DNA of 64,000 nt from Lactococcus nasutitermitis (GCF_018403765.1 NZ_BOVQ01000006.1:120262-184261); one strand, 5' to 3'; counted from the stretch's first letter, positions 1 to 9,341 are shown. Notes: generated by a model not told the origin, from the letters alone. A program made the numbers and translations.

Positions 1-1271
1 GACTTTTTGGAGTTGGCTCAATTCTTTCAGGTATCGCTTGGAACGTTCAAGTATTTATTGCTTTCAGACTCATCCAAGGCTTTGCGGCAGGTGTTGTGAC
101 CTTACTTTTAACCTCACTTCTCATGGCATCAGCACCGCGCGACAAATTAGGACAAGTCATGGCAGTAGTTACGACTCCCGTGATTTTAGGACCTATCGTT
201 GGACCGATTATCGGAGGTTTTATTGTCCAATATGGTAATTGGCATTGGATTTTCTATGTCAATATTCCCATTGCAATCCTTTCCGTTATTCTCACGCTAA
301 AAATCATGCCAGATTTTAAACCTTTCAATCCAAAATCAAAAATGGATATTATTGGAACACTTTTACTTGTTGGTTTTTCTACAGGCTTGATGTACGGCAT
401 TTCCCAAGGTTCATCCGCAAAAAATTTCTTCAAAAGTAGCGAAATGTGGATTTTTTGCGGTATTGGTCTTGCCTGTATTATTGCATACATCATTTACGAT
501 ATCCTCAAAAAACATAAAACAGTTCTGCCACTCAAATTTTTTGCCAAACGTAATTACTCTGCGGCAAATATCGGTGTGTTCTTAAACGGCGTTGCAATCA
601 ATGGTTGTATGCTCATACTTCCACTATTCTTTCAAAATATCAAACATTTCAATACCGTAGAAGCAGCACTGATTATGATTCCACAAGGTGCAGGAATGCT
701 TATTGCCCGACCTGTGATTGGAAAATTAATTGATAATTTTGGTGCAAAACCAGTTGTTCTCGTCTCTCTTGTGATTTCTCTTGTGGGAAGTTTCCCCTTC
801 GTTTTCGTGACAAATTCAACCAGTCTCTGGTGGATTGGCGTTGTCTTATTTATCCGAGGAATTGGTGTTGGCGGGCTAACAATGCCTTTGATGACCGATA
901 TTTATACAGGAATTGAAAACAATGAAATCCCAGCAGCCTCAGCCGGCAACCGTATCATTCAAAATGTTGGTTCAAGTTTTGGTTCAGCAGTTATTTCTGC
1001 AGTCGTCACCGCCGTTGTCACAAACTACATGACAGACCAAGCAAATGATATCAAATCAAAAACAATGGCAAAAGTAACAGATATCATAAAAACCACAGGT
1101 AAGAAACCCTCAGCCGACCAAATAACCGCGATTGGACAAACTATCGCAAAAGCATTTGAAACAAACGGTCTGCTCAACGGCTATCAAATGGGATTTCTTA
1201 TCAGTTGTATCGCTCTCATCCTCATTTTATTACCCGCCCTATTTTTATCCAGCAAAAGAAAAACAGTTTGA
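1..1271 (+). CDS. MFS multidrug exporter, DHA2 (14-TMS) family, 5' end outside window
   Basis: The reading frame is already open at the first base of the window (frame from base 3), so this is the C-terminal ~420 residues of a longer protein. It is a hydrophobic membrane protein with many transmembrane segments. The proton antiporter motif C is visible as GPIVGPIIGG shortly after the window start. Family knowledge says DHA2 proteins such as LmrB, EmrB and QacA export drugs or other amphiphiles using the proton gradient. The late hydrophilic stretch (around bases 1030-1130) fits the loop between the last two helices. A GTG at base 96 is only an internal valine. The substrate cannot be told from sequence. 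The gene ends about 60 bases before the promoter of the T-box transcript. Confidence 0.85.
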   Translation, partial: LFGVGSILSGIAWNVQVFIAFRLIQGFAAGVVTLLLTSLLMASAPRDKLGQVMAVVTTPVILGPIVGPIIGGFIVQYGNWHWIFYVNIPIAILSVILTLKIMPDFKPFNPKSKMDIIGTLLLVGFSTGLMYGISQGSSAKNFFKSSEMWIFCGIGLACIIAYIIYDILKKHKTVLPLKFFAKRNYSAANIGVFLNGVAINGCMLILPLFFQNIKHFNTVEAALIMIPQGAGMLIARPVIGKLIDNFGAKPVVLVSLVISLVGSFPFVFVTNSTSLWWIGVVLFIRGIGVGGLTMPLMTDIYTGIENNEIPAASAGNRIIQNVGSSFGSAVISAVVTAVVTNYMTDQANDIKSKTMAKVTDIIKTTGKKPSADQITAIGQTIAKAFETNGLLNGYQMGFLISCIALILILLPALFLSSKRKTV

Positions 1272-1333
1272 ACATAGAAAAAAAGAGTTAATAAATTTTT
1301 TATTAGAAAATAGCAAGACAAAGCTGACACACA

Positions 1334-1362
1334 TTGCAAAAACAGAAACTTTCTGATAGAAT
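1334..1362 (+). promoter_or_regulatory. Sigma-A type promoter of the T-box transcript
   Basis: TTGCAA at 1334-1339 and TAGAAT at 1357-1362 are separated by exactly 17 bases. Transcription would begin near 1369, just before the 5' strand of stem I of the T-box leader. Confidence 0.65.
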
Positions 1363-1368
1363 AGAACT

Positions 1369-1570
1369 AACTTCGCAAGGAGTAACAAGGCAAGATTTTA
1401 AGCGAGACAGCGGTTGGTGCAAGTTGTCAATCAAACCTTGTGAAGGTTGTGCGATTATCAAGTAAATAAAAACGAGTGTCTGCCAGATTTTATAAGTAAT
1501 TTGGCAGGAATTTAGGTGGTACCGCGCGCAAGCGTCCTATTTTTAGGAAGCTGTGTGCGGTATTTTTTTG
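1369..1570 (+). promoter_or_regulatory. T-box riboswitch leader, probably valine-specific
   Basis: The conserved T-box core AGGTGGTACCGCG lies at 1514-1526. It is followed by a strong hairpin with a T7 run (1521-1569), the expected terminator/antiterminator arrangement. Stem I can be traced: TCGCA (1373-1377) pairs with TGCGA (1450-1454), and ACAAGG (1385-1390) with CCTTGT (1436-1441). This leaves a specifier loop with AGTA on one side and GAAGGTTG on the other. GTT (Val, 1446-1448) followed by a purine is one candidate specifier; GGT (Gly, 1445-1447) is the alternative. The antiterminator bulge TGGT would pair with a tRNA end whose discriminator base is A. That fits tRNA-Val and not tRNA-Gly, which has U. 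The next aminoacyl-tRNA synthetase downstream is valS, 4.5 kb away. Confidence 0.9.
1521..1569 (+). terminator. T-box regulatory terminator
   Basis: ACCGC pairs with GCGGT and the inner stem TCCTA pairs with TAGGA, with G-U pairs between them, followed by seven T. It overlaps the T-box core and is mutually exclusive with the antiterminator. Confidence 0.85.
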
Positions 1571-1586
1571 CGGAAAGGAGACAAAG

Positions 1587-2135
1587 ATGAAAATTACAAT
1601 TTTCGGTGACTCAATCACGAACGGCTATGGCACAGAAAATCCCAAAATTCTCAAAAATAAGATTGAAGAAAAACGCTCCGGCATCGACGTAAAACTTTAT
1701 GGCGTAAACGGCGATGACACATACGGCGCACTCTATCGCATCAAATATGTCAAAGCAGAAAATGCAGATTTTAACTTTGTTTTCTTCGGCGCAAACGACG
1801 CTTCACCCTATCATCTGATACGACCAAAAGAATTTCAAGCCAATCTCCTAAAAATCACCAACCAGCTTGGCGAAAACAAAACTATCCTCCTCACCCCACC
1901 CTACTATAATGAGCTAGAACCCACACATTACAGCAAACTCTCTGAAGTTGAACTTTTCAGACAGACCGTGCTTGAACTCGGACGAACTCAGAAAATTCCC
2001 GTGATAGATATTTTTCAGGCAATGACAAACACACCTAACCCAAATGTACTTTTGAAACCTGATGGATTGCATTTTATGGAAGTAGGATATGAGCTGCTGA
2101 GTGATAAAATTATTGAATTTGTTAAGGAGACATGA
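1587..2135 (+). CDS. SGNH/GDSL-family hydrolase (esterase/lipase type)
   Basis: This is a 182-residue protein with the blocks of the SGNH fold in order: FGDSIT near the N-terminus (catalytic Ser), GVNGDDT (block II Gly), FFGANDAS (block III GxND) and DGLHF near the C-terminus (block V Asp-x-x-His). No signal peptide is visible, so it is probably cytoplasmic. The family hydrolyses ester or acetyl groups; the actual substrate is unknown. The start is set by GGAAAGGAG 7-8 bases upstream. It is the first gene after the T-box, with only 17 bases between the terminator T-run and the ATG. Its stop lies one base before the next start, so it is probably cotranscribed and translationally coupled with the endonuclease gene. 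Confidence 0.85.
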   Translation: MKITIFGDSITNGYGTENPKILKNKIEEKRSGIDVKLYGVNGDDTYGALYRIKYVKAENADFNFVFFGANDASPYHLIRPKEFQANLLKITNQLGENKTILLTPPYYNELEPTHYSKLSEVELFRQTVLELGRTQKIPVIDIFQAMTNTPNPNVLLKPDGLHFMEVGYELLSDKIIEFVKET

Positions 2136-2136
2136 A

Positions 2137-3087
2137 ATGTCAAAATATAACATAAAGCAATTTGAAGCATTAAAAAGTTATGATGGTACAGTCAATTCTC
2201 GAGAGTGTCTCACTTCTTTAGAAATTCTAAAATATTTAAAGGCAACTGCTGGAAAATCAACAAAAAAGGAGTTTATTCAGCATTTGCTAGAAATAGATGA
2301 TATTATTCCGGCAGAATACGTGACTAAAGAATATCTAGGAAAAAATGGAACGTTTAAATACTTGGATTTCAACTATCAGTTTGCTAGAAAGAATTTAATT
2401 ATTGCAGGTTATCTAAAAGATGAGCGTGGAGTTATTGAATTAACTCAAAAAGGTTTTGAAGTAGAGTTAAATCACTTTGATTTTCCAGCAATGATGGTTC
2501 AAAATGAAGAAAATTACTGGGGACCAACACGTCAAGCGAAGCAGAAAAATAAACAGAAAAAGTTGACATTTCAAGAGGAGACAACTTTTGAAAATGAAGC
2601 AGATAATGAAGAATTAGACCTCGAAGATTGGAAGATTAAATTAACGAAGGCACTACAAACGATGTCTCCGAAAAAATTTGAAGATTTTGCACGCCTTTTG
2701 GTTAAAAATATGGGGGTTACGATTGATCCTGTAAAAGGTGTACAGGTAAGTAACGATGGTGGAATTGATGGCTTTGGTTATATGGTAGCAGATGATTTTC
2801 GGACAAATCGTGTCGGCATTCAAGCAAAGCGTTGGCAAAATAACGTTGGACGTGTTGAAATACAAAATTTTATTGGTGCGCTTTCGACAAATTTGAACCA
2901 AGCAGAATATGGTATTTTTGTCACAACAAGCTATTTTAATAAAAATGCGATTGAAACAGCGCGTAGTTCTACAATTCCAATCACTTTGATTAATATCGAT
3001 GATGTTTGTGATTTAGTCGCTAAATATGAAATTTTTGTAAAGCCAGTCACGATTTATGAACTTGATGATTTCTATTTTAATGAATAG
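2137..3087 (+). CDS. Mrr-like restriction endonuclease
   Basis: This is a 316-residue protein. The first ~115 residues look like the winged-helix Mrr N-terminal domain, followed by a charged linker rich in Lys and Glu. The C-terminal half carries the PD-(D/E)xK-type Mrr catalytic core: GGIDGFGY (catalytic Asp region), then GIQAKRW (the QxK motif), then a segment ending FVTTSYF. Family knowledge: Mrr proteins are type IV-like nucleases that cut modified foreign DNA. I chose the start at 2137 rather than an earlier in-frame ATG at 2101 because AAGGAG lies 7 bases upstream and the reading then begins right after the stop of the hydrolase gene. It is more AT-rich than valS downstream, which suggests transfer. 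Confidence 0.85.
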   Translation: MSKYNIKQFEALKSYDGTVNSRECLTSLEILKYLKATAGKSTKKEFIQHLLEIDDIIPAEYVTKEYLGKNGTFKYLDFNYQFARKNLIIAGYLKDERGVIELTQKGFEVELNHFDFPAMMVQNEENYWGPTRQAKQKNKQKKLTFQEETTFENEADNEELDLEDWKIKLTKALQTMSPKKFEDFARLLVKNMGVTIDPVKGVQVSNDGGIDGFGYMVADDFRTNRVGIQAKRWQNNVGRVEIQNFIGALSTNLNQAEYGIFVTTSYFNKNAIETARSSTIPITLINIDDVCDLVAKYEIFVKPVTIYELDDFYFNE

Positions 3088-3097
3088 GGAAAATAAT

Positions 3098-4030
3098 ATG
3101 GAGAATCAAGAAATTATTAGTTTCAACAGCCAAAACGGTGAGGTCCAACTCAATGCTGATTTTGAACATGATACTATTTGGGCGACACAAGCACAAATAG
3201 CTGAGCTTTTTGATGTAGATAGAACGGGTATTACTAGGCATATCCGTAACATCTATAAATCGGAAGAACTTGATGAAAAAGTGGTAAGTGCAAAAATTGC
3301 ACATACCACCCAACACGGTGCTATCACTGGGAAAACGCAAACGCAAGAGTTGACAATCTATAATCTCGACATGATTCTTTCAATTGGCTACCGTGTCAAT
3401 TCCAAAAAGGCAACCGAGTTCCGCAAATGGGCGAATAGTGTGCTGAAAAAGTATATCTTGCAGGGCTATGCAGTGAATGATAAACGGTTGGCTGACTTAA
3501 ACCTCGCTCTACAAATCTTGGAGAGAAGTGAAATCCCAGAACTTTCTGGAACAGCAAACCTGATTGCAGACTACACCCAAGCGCTTTTCCTCTTGGACAG
3601 TTACGACCGCAAAGAGCTACCAAAAGTGGCAGGAAGTGTGGAAACTTGGAAATTAGAATATAAAAATGCGCGTGATTTTCTCGAAAACCTGCCAGATTTT
3701 AAGAAATCTGACCTCTTTGCAAAAGAGCGGACAGGTCAATTTCAGGGGATTTTAGACCAAATTTATGCAGGCTTCGGCGATACGGAATTTTATCTGTCCG
3801 TCGAGGCGAAAGCCGCAAATCTTCTTTATTTTATCGTCAAAGACCACCCCTTTTACGATGGCAATAAGCGCTCAGCCGCCGCGTTATTCGTCTATTTCTT
3901 GTATGAAAATAATGCGCTACGTAACATCAATAACAACACCCTCGCCGCGATTGTGCTGATGGTGGCACTCTCGAAGCCTGATGAGCGAGAGAATATGACG
4001 CTGTTGATTGAGAATTTTTTGGGAGAATAA
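3098..4030 (+). CDS. RhuM-type N-terminal domain fused to a Fic/DOC domain
   Basis: This is a 310-residue protein in two parts. Residues ~1-130 match the RhuM (virulence RhuM) type, with WATQAQIAELFDVDRTGITR and LTIYNLDMILSIGYRVNS. The C-terminal part has the Fic/DOC active-site motif HPFYDGNKRSA, with catalytic His, Gly, Asn and Arg present. Fic domains usually transfer AMP or, in Doc, phosphate onto target proteins; DOC-type proteins act as toxins. I see no separate antitoxin gene. The RhuM-like part could bind DNA, but that is inference. The start at 3098 follows AGGGA at a spacing of 7; upstream in-frame ATGs lie inside the endonuclease gene. It sits 10 bases after that gene and 3 bases before the next. 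Confidence 0.85.
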   Translation: MENQEIISFNSQNGEVQLNADFEHDTIWATQAQIAELFDVDRTGITRHIRNIYKSEELDEKVVSAKIAHTTQHGAITGKTQTQELTIYNLDMILSIGYRVNSKKATEFRKWANSVLKKYILQGYAVNDKRLADLNLALQILERSEIPELSGTANLIADYTQALFLLDSYDRKELPKVAGSVETWKLEYKNARDFLENLPDFKKSDLFAKERTGQFQGILDQIYAGFGDTEFYLSVEAKAANLLYFIVKDHPFYDGNKRSAAALFVYFLYENNALRNINNNTLAAIVLMVALSKPDERENMTLLIENFLGE

Positions 4031-4033
4031 ATA

Positions 4034-5722
4034 ATGACAAATGTAGTTACTGTAGTAAAAAAAGTAAACTATTCCGAAAGTAGTCTTTCCTTATTGAAGA
4101 ATAATCAATCCGAATTACTTACTGATTTTCCAACTGTTTATTTTGTATATGATAAAAAGAATGAAGAGTATACTGTTTATGTAGGAGAAACAAATAATGT
4201 TTTTCGTCGTACAAAACAACACTTCATTGAACCAAGAGATGATTGGCAGCAATTAAATGCTTCTCAATCCGCTCAAATGCTTGTGTTTGGCAATGAGTTT
4301 TCTAATAAATCTGTTACTCTTGACCTAGAAAATAAATTCATGAATTATTTCTTAGGTGTGCCTTCTATAAAAAACGATAAGGGAATTAACAATCGAAGAG
4401 GTAACCCTCAAGGGAAATATTATCCAAAAGATAAGATAGATGCTATTTTTAAAGAAGGGTGGAAAAGATTAAACCAGGAAGAACCTGATCTTTTTCCTGA
4501 TATTAAAGTAATAGAAAACTCCGCATTATTTAAATCCTCTCCCTTTAAAACGCTTAGCGAGTCACAACAAAATGCTCAGAATCAAATTATTATGAAGATT
4601 GAGGAAGCTGTTTCTCAAGAAAAAGAAACGTTAATACTTGTAACAGGTAGTGCGGGTAGCGGAAAAACGGTTTTATTATCTAATGTATTTTACAACTTAC
4701 AGCTTGAGTCAAAAGAAGATGATAATGTTTTACTAAAAGGAAAGAAAGCATTTGTATTAGTCAATCACAATGAACAGTTATCCGTCTATCAACAAATATC
4801 AAGAAAACTAGGCCTCAACGAAAATCAAGTGATGAAACCTAACTCGTTTTTGAAAAAATATGAAAATGAAAAAGTAGATATTGTTATAGTGGATGAAGGG
4901 CATTTATTGGCGACTAGAAACGGTCAAGCCTTTCCCAAAAAGTATGGCTTAACACAATTAGAGGCTTTGAGGAAAATTTCAAAAATTGTGGTCCTAGTTT
5001 TTGATGAATATCAAATATTAACTGGCGGACAATATGTGGACCCAAATACAATTTTAGAATTAAAACATGAAGCAAATTTAGAAAATAAATTAATTGAGCT
5101 ACATGATCAGCATAGAATGCAAATGTCAACAGCTACAAATAATTGGCTCAATGATTTTATTTGGAATCATGAAATTGATCAAATTCCACATGATGACAAG
5201 TATGAATTGAAAATATTTGATAATCCTACTGATCTCTATAATGGCATAAAAGAAAAATCAAATGACACTGAATATGGACTTTCAAGAATGTTGGCATCAT
5301 ATGATTGGGATTGGAAATCAGATGGTCAGAAATGGTGTGTTGAAATTAATAATTTCTCACTTCCGTGGAATTATTATTATACAAAAGCAAGTGATAGCAC
5401 CCCATGGGCTGAAAATCCAGATTCGATAAAAGAAGTTGGAAGTACATTTACAATTCAAGGCTTTGATTTAAATTATGCTGGGGTTATTATAGGACCAAGT
5501 GTAAAGTATAATCCTCAAGATAAGAAAATATTTTTTGATGCTGATGGGTCAAAAAACAAAAAGGCGATTGAAAAAAAGCATGGAATTGATGCAATTAATC
5601 ATAATTTAAATAATGAGCTAAATGTTTTATTAACTCGAGGGGTTCATGGTCTTTATATTTGTGCTTGCGATGAAAGTTTACAAAAAGCTTTACTTGAAGC
5701 ACAGAAAGGAAATAAACAATGA
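4034..5722 (+). CDS. GIY-YIG domain fused to Schlafen group 3-like (DUF2075) helicase/ATPase
   Basis: This is a 562-residue protein. Residues ~30-75 hold a GIY-YIG-like segment (YFVYDKK...YTVYVGETNN, then an Arg in VFRRTKQH), which suggests a nuclease module. The centre is a P-loop ATPase: Walker A VTGSAGSGKT near residue 206, Walker B VDIVIVDEGHLL, and a helicase-like DQHRM motif. The C-terminal third (STFTIQGFDLNYAGVIIGP, then LTRGVHGLYI) matches the conserved end of DUF2075, the SLFN-g3 helicase family. Proteins of this make-up occur in defence islands. GGAG precedes the start. The stop overlaps the ATG of the MazG-like gene (ATGA), so the two are translationally coupled and probably work together. 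The exact activity is not known. Confidence 0.8.
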   Translation: MTNVVTVVKKVNYSESSLSLLKNNQSELLTDFPTVYFVYDKKNEEYTVYVGETNNVFRRTKQHFIEPRDDWQQLNASQSAQMLVFGNEFSNKSVTLDLENKFMNYFLGVPSIKNDKGINNRRGNPQGKYYPKDKIDAIFKEGWKRLNQEEPDLFPDIKVIENSALFKSSPFKTLSESQQNAQNQIIMKIEEAVSQEKETLILVTGSAGSGKTVLLSNVFYNLQLESKEDDNVLLKGKKAFVLVNHNEQLSVYQQISRKLGLNENQVMKPNSFLKKYENEKVDIVIVDEGHLLATRNGQAFPKKYGLTQLEALRKISKIVVLVFDEYQILTGGQYVDPNTILELKHEANLENKLIELHDQHRMQMSTATNNWLNDFIWNHEIDQIPHDDKYELKIFDNPTDLYNGIKEKSNDTEYGLSRMLASYDWDWKSDGQKWCVEINNFSLPWNYYYTKASDSTPWAENPDSIKEVGSTFTIQGFDLNYAGVIIGPSVKYNPQDKKIFFDADGSKNKKAIEKKHGIDAINHNLNNELNVLLTRGVHGLYICACDESLQKALLEAQKGNKQ

Positions 5723-6039
5723 TTATTGATGATATAAATAAGTTTCGAGATGATAGAAATTGGCGTCAGTTTCACAATGAAAAGGATTTAGCTATTTCGA
5801 TTTCACTTGAAGCTTCAGAATTATTGGAATTATTCCAGTGGAAAAGCGTGACTGAAGGGATTTCAGATATCGAAAAAGTAAAAGAAGAATTAGCTGATGT
5901 GTTGATTTATTCATATATGATGGCTGATAATTTGAATTTAGATATTGATTCAATTATTAAAGAGAAATTAATAAAAAACGATCAAAAATATCCAATTAGC
6001 AAAAGTAAAAATAGTAATAAAAAATATACAGAATTATAA
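5719..6039 (+). CDS. MazG-like nucleotide pyrophosphohydrolase
   Basis: This is a 106-residue protein. The MazG/all-alpha NTP-PPase metal motif is visible as [13 protein letters not shown] followed about 25 residues later by [10 protein letters not shown] (E-x-x-E ... E-x-x-D). The family hydrolyses (d)NTPs to monophosphates and pyrophosphate, usually as house-cleaning or as a nucleotide-depletion function. The ATG overlaps the stop of the helicase gene, and the pair is followed by valS after 28 bases. Here a role together with the GIY-YIG/helicase protein, perhaps nucleotide depletion during phage infection, is inference from coupling only. Confidence 0.85.
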   Translation: MIIDDINKFRDDRNWRQFHNEKDLAISISLEASELLELFQWKSVTEGISDIEKVKEELADVLIYSYMMADNLNLDIDSIIKEKLIKNDQKYPISKSKNSNKKYTEL

Positions 6040-6067
6040 AAAAATCATGAAATATATGGAGAGTCAA

Positions 6068-8692
6068 ATGACAACAGAATTACCAACAAAATACAACCCA
6101 ACCCAAACCGAACAAGGTCGCTATGCCAAATGGCTCGAACAAGGCGTTTTCAAGCCAAGTGGCGATAAAAAAGCACATCCTTACAGCATCGTCATCCCAC
6201 CACCCAACGTGACGGGCAAGCTCCACCTTGGACACGCCTGGGACACGACGCTGCAGGATATTATCATTCGCCAGAAGCGGATGCAGGGCTTTGATACGCT
6301 CTGGCTACCAGGTATGGACCATGCGGGTATTGCGACACAGGCGAAAGTGGCAGCACGCCTTGCTGAGCAGGGCATTTTGCCTCAAGACCTCGGACGTGAG
6401 AAATTCCTCGAAAAAGCTTGGGAATGGAAGGACGAGTATGCCGAGACGATTCACCAGCAGTGGGCGAAGATGGGCATTTCGGTCGATTATGACCGTGAGC
6501 GTTTTACGCTGGACGAGGGACTGAATGAGGCGGTGCGCACGGTTTTTGTCAAGCTCTATGAAAAGGGCTGGATTTATCAGGGCGAGAAGATTATCAACTG
6601 GGACCCTAAGGCGATGACGGCACTCAGCGACATTGAAGTCATTCACAAGGACGTGGAGGGCGCTTTTTATCATGTCAACTATGCCTCTGCCGACGGCGAG
6701 ATTGTGCTGGAGGTGGCAACGACGCGCCCTGAGACTTTCTTTGGTGATACGGCGGTGGCGGTCAATCCTGCTGACGAACGTTATGCGAAATACATCGGAA
6801 AAACCGTTATCTTGCCGATTTTAAACAAGGCAATTCCGATTGTCGGCGATGAGCATGCCGACATGGAAAAAGGTACGGGTGTTGTGAAAATCACGCCTGC
6901 ACATGACCCGAATGACTTTTTGGTCGGACAACGGCACAATCTGCCTATGCCAAATGTGATGAATGCTGATGGTACGATGAATGAGCTTTGTGGCGACGAA
7001 TATAATGGATTGGATCGTTTTGAGGCACGCAAGAAAGTTGTTGCTGAGTTTGAACGTCTGGGAATTTTAGTGAAAGTTGAGCCAATCCATCACGAAGTGG
7101 GACATTCTGAGCGGACGGGTGTGATTGTTGAGCCGCGTTTGTCGAAGCAATGGTTCGTCAAGATGTCAGGTCTTGCTAAAAATGCGATTGCACATCAACG
7201 AAAAGAGGATGGAACAGATGATGCGGTCACTTTCTATCCGCCACGTTTTGGAGACGCTTATCTGCAGTGGATGGAAAATGTCCATGATTGGGTGATTTCT
7301 CGTCAACTTTGGTGGGGGCATCAAATCCCTGCCTGGTATCGTGGCGAAGAGGTTTATGTTGGCATGGAAGCGCCTGAGGGCGAGGGCTGGAAACAAGAGG
7401 AAGATGTTCTTGATACTTGGTTTAGCTCAGCTCTGTGGCCTTTCAGCACGATGGGCTGGCCTGATGAAAATTCGGAAGATTTCAAACGCTACTATCCGAC
7501 TTCAACACTTGTAACAGGTTATGACATCATTCCATTTTGGGTGGCACGGATGATTTTCCAAGGGTTAGAATTTACTGGAAAATCACCGTTTGAGCGCGCA
7601 CTCATTCACGGCTTAATCCGTGATGAAGAAGGACGTAAAATGTCTAAATCGCTCGGTAACGGCATTGATCCGATGGATGTCATTGAGAAATACGGGACGG
7701 ATGCGCTACGCTGGTTCTTGTCAAATGGCTCTGCGCCTGGTCAGGATGTACGTTTTAGCTATGACAAGATGGACGCCGCGTGGAATTTCATTAACAAGAT
7801 TTGGAATGTCAGTCGCTATATTCTCATGAATAGCGAAGGGGCGTCAAGCGAAATTGACTACGCTAAAACAAACGTGACTGATCGCTGGATTTTGACGCGT
7901 TTGAATGATACTATTGCGCGCGTGACGGAGCAAATGGATAAGTTCGAGTTCGGCGTGGCGGGGCACATTCTCTATAATTTCATTTGGGATGAGTTTGCAA
8001 ATTGGTATTTGGAATTGACCAAAGAGGTCATGTTTGGCGATAATGAGGACGAGAAAAATGTGACGCGCTCTGTCTTGCTCTACGTTTTGGACAATGTGCT
8101 ACGTCTCTTGCACCCTATCATGCCATTCTTCACCGAAGAAATTTTCGAGAAAATGCCGAATACAACAGGCTCGATTGTCGTGGCGGACTATCCGATCGTT
8201 CGTCCTGAGTTTGATGATGAAAAGGCGACCGAAGGTGTACAACTTCTCATTGACATCATCACGAGCGTGCGCAATAGTCGTGCGGAAGTCAATACACCGC
8301 TGAGTAAGAAAGTGCCGATTCTCATCAAAACTGACAAAACTGGCTTCCTCAACTCTGTAAAAAATTACATCACACGTTTTACCAATCCGTCAGAACTGAC
8401 GATTGCACAAGAGGTGAAGCTGACAGAAGAAGCGATGTCAGCTGTCATCACGGGGGCTGAGATTTACTTGCCCCTTGCAGGTTTAATCAACATTGATGAG
8501 GAAATCGAGCGTTTGGCGAAAGAACTTGCTAAATGGCAAAAAGAGCTTGATTTGGTTAATAAGAAACTCGCCAACGAGAAATTTGTCACGAATGCGAAAG
8601 CTGACGTGGTAGATGCAGAACGTGCGAAGTTGGTGGATTATCAGGAAAAATTTGATGCAGTTGAAAAACGCTTGAGTGAATTAAAAAAGTAA
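6068..8692 (+). CDS. valS: Valine-tRNA ligase
   Basis: This is an 874-residue class I aminoacyl-tRNA synthetase that joins valine to tRNA-Val. The HIGH motif appears as GKLHLGHAW near residue 53 and the KMSKS motif as [10 protein letters not shown] near residue 523. The editing (CP1) domain lies between them, and the C-terminus has the valine-specific coiled coil ([13 protein letters not shown] ... [10 protein letters not shown]). The start at 6068 is preferred over an in-frame ATG at 6047 because GGAG sits six bases upstream. Base use is richer in G+C than in the four genes before it. No T-box or clear promoter lies in the 28-base gap, so expression probably depends on the leader at 1369. 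Confidence 0.97.
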   Translation: MTTELPTKYNPTQTEQGRYAKWLEQGVFKPSGDKKAHPYSIVIPPPNVTGKLHLGHAWDTTLQDIIIRQKRMQGFDTLWLPGMDHAGIATQAKVAARLAEQGILPQDLGREKFLEKAWEWKDEYAETIHQQWAKMGISVDYDRERFTLDEGLNEAVRTVFVKLYEKGWIYQGEKIINWDPKAMTALSDIEVIHKDVEGAFYHVNYASADGEIVLEVATTRPETFFGDTAVAVNPADERYAKYIGKTVILPILNKAIPIVGDEHADMEKGTGVVKITPAHDPNDFLVGQRHNLPMPNVMNADGTMNELCGDEYNGLDRFEARKKVVAEFERLGILVKVEPIHHEVGHSERTGVIVEPRLSKQWFVKMSGLAKNAIAHQRKEDGTDDAVTFYPPRFGDAYLQWMENVHDWVISRQLWWGHQIPAWYRGEEVYVGMEAPEGEGWKQEEDVLDTWFSSALWPFSTMGWPDENSEDFKRYYPTSTLVTGYDIIPFWVARMIFQGLEFTGKSPFERALIHGLIRDEEGRKMSKSLGNGIDPMDVIEKYGTDALRWFLSNGSAPGQDVRFSYDKMDAAWNFINKIWNVSRYILMNSEGASSEIDYAKTNVTDRWILTRLNDTIARVTEQMDKFEFGVAGHILYNFIWDEFANWYLELTKEVMFGDNEDEKNVTRSVLLYVLDNVLRLLHPIMPFFTEEIFEKMPNTTGSIVVADYPIVRPEFDDEKATEGVQLLIDIITSVRNSRAEVNTPLSKKVPILIKTDKTGFLNSVKNYITRFTNPSELTIAQEVKLTEEAMSAVITGAEIYLPLAGLINIDEEIERLAKELAKWQKELDLVNKKLANEKFVTNAKADVVDAERAKLVDYQEKFDAVEKRLSELKK

Positions 8693-8843
8693 AATAAAAA
8701 TTTCGCAGTATCACAGTTGATTTTCAAGGACTTAGTCTTACATTGACCAAAATATGGTTCCGAAGGCTGAAAAATTTGGTTATTCGCCTTGTATTTTGCC
8801 GGCTATTTGTAATGCACGTGCCTGTGTTAAAAAAATAAAATCA

Positions 8844-8881
8844 AAAAAAGTATTTTGACAGTTCTGTCAAAATACTTTTTT
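8844..8881 (+). terminator. valS terminator built on the TTTTGACAG palindrome
   Basis: A 15-16 base-pair stem (AAAAGTATTTTGACA / TGTCAAAATACTTTT) with a GTTC loop is followed by T. This is one of the few copies of the dispersed palindrome that does have a proper T-tract. Confidence 0.7.
8852..8873. repeat. Dispersed GACAG palindrome, copy 1
   Basis: ATTTTGACAG-TT-CTGTCAAAAT, in the core of the valS terminator. Confidence 0.8.
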
Positions 8882-8977
8882 ATGTTAAATTTAGCAAGGA
8901 ATTTATATCACTTCGTCAGAAGTAATTTTTATATTACAATAAATATATAATAAACAAATGAGAATAAAGGAATAAAA

Positions 8978-9340
8978 ATGAAAAAAACATTAGAAAATCA
9001 TCTGCTTAGCAAACAAGAAGCACAAAAAGATTATCAAGCGGACTGGAATGCTCATCGTTACTTAATTCGCGGAAAAATGTTTGCCATGCATGGTGGCGAT
9101 AAAAATGGCAAGGAAATCCTGACGCTTAAGCTTTTACCAGAGCATGGCGAAGAAGCACGTGAACTGCACAACGGGAAAATCATTCCAGGCTATTACATGA
9201 ATAAAACTCATTGGAATAGCATTTACCTGTCAGAAAATATTTCTGACAATCTTGTCAAAAAAATGATAGACGAGTCTTACGAACTTATCGTCAGCGGATT
9301 TAGCAAAAAAATACAAAAGGAAATCGCACAAGGAGAATAA
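8978..9340 (+). CDS. MmcQ/YjbR family protein
   Basis: This 120-residue protein resembles the MmcQ/YjbR double-wing family: the GKMFAMHG region, LKLLPEHGEEARE, then GYYMNKTHWNSIYL and a C-terminal helix typical of the SYELIVSG segment. The family is described as DNA-binding from its fold; the biological role is not established. AAAGGA lies seven bases upstream of the ATG. It is the first gene of a run of five same-strand genes, with one base between its stop and the next ATG, so it is probably cotranscribed with the VOC protein and the ABC exporter. Confidence 0.8.
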   Translation: MKKTLENHLLSKQEAQKDYQADWNAHRYLIRGKMFAMHGGDKNGKEILTLKLLPEHGEEARELHNGKIIPGYYMNKTHWNSIYLSENISDNLVKKMIDESYELIVSGFSKKIQKEIAQGE

Positions 9341-9341
9341 G

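Larger units (their letters stand above)
8693..8977. other. Intergenic region with one palindromic hairpin
   Basis: Apart from the hairpin at 8844-8881, I see no gene. A short open frame at about 8736-8865 could be a degraded gene end, but it matches nothing I recognise and has no ribosome binding site. Confidence 0.5.

Noticed and set aside
1445..1447. Glycine (GGT) as the T-box specifier
   Set aside because: The TGGT bulge predicts an A discriminator, whereas bacterial tRNA-Gly has U; a T after the triplet is also unfavourable. It is not fully excluded.
6047..6067. Seven-residue longer ValS start at 6047
   Set aside because: The GGAG box lies between this ATG and the one at 6068 and fits only the latter.
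8736..8865. Short open frame after valS as a gene remnant
   Set aside because: I could not relate its product to any family and there is no start signal; it overlaps the terminator.
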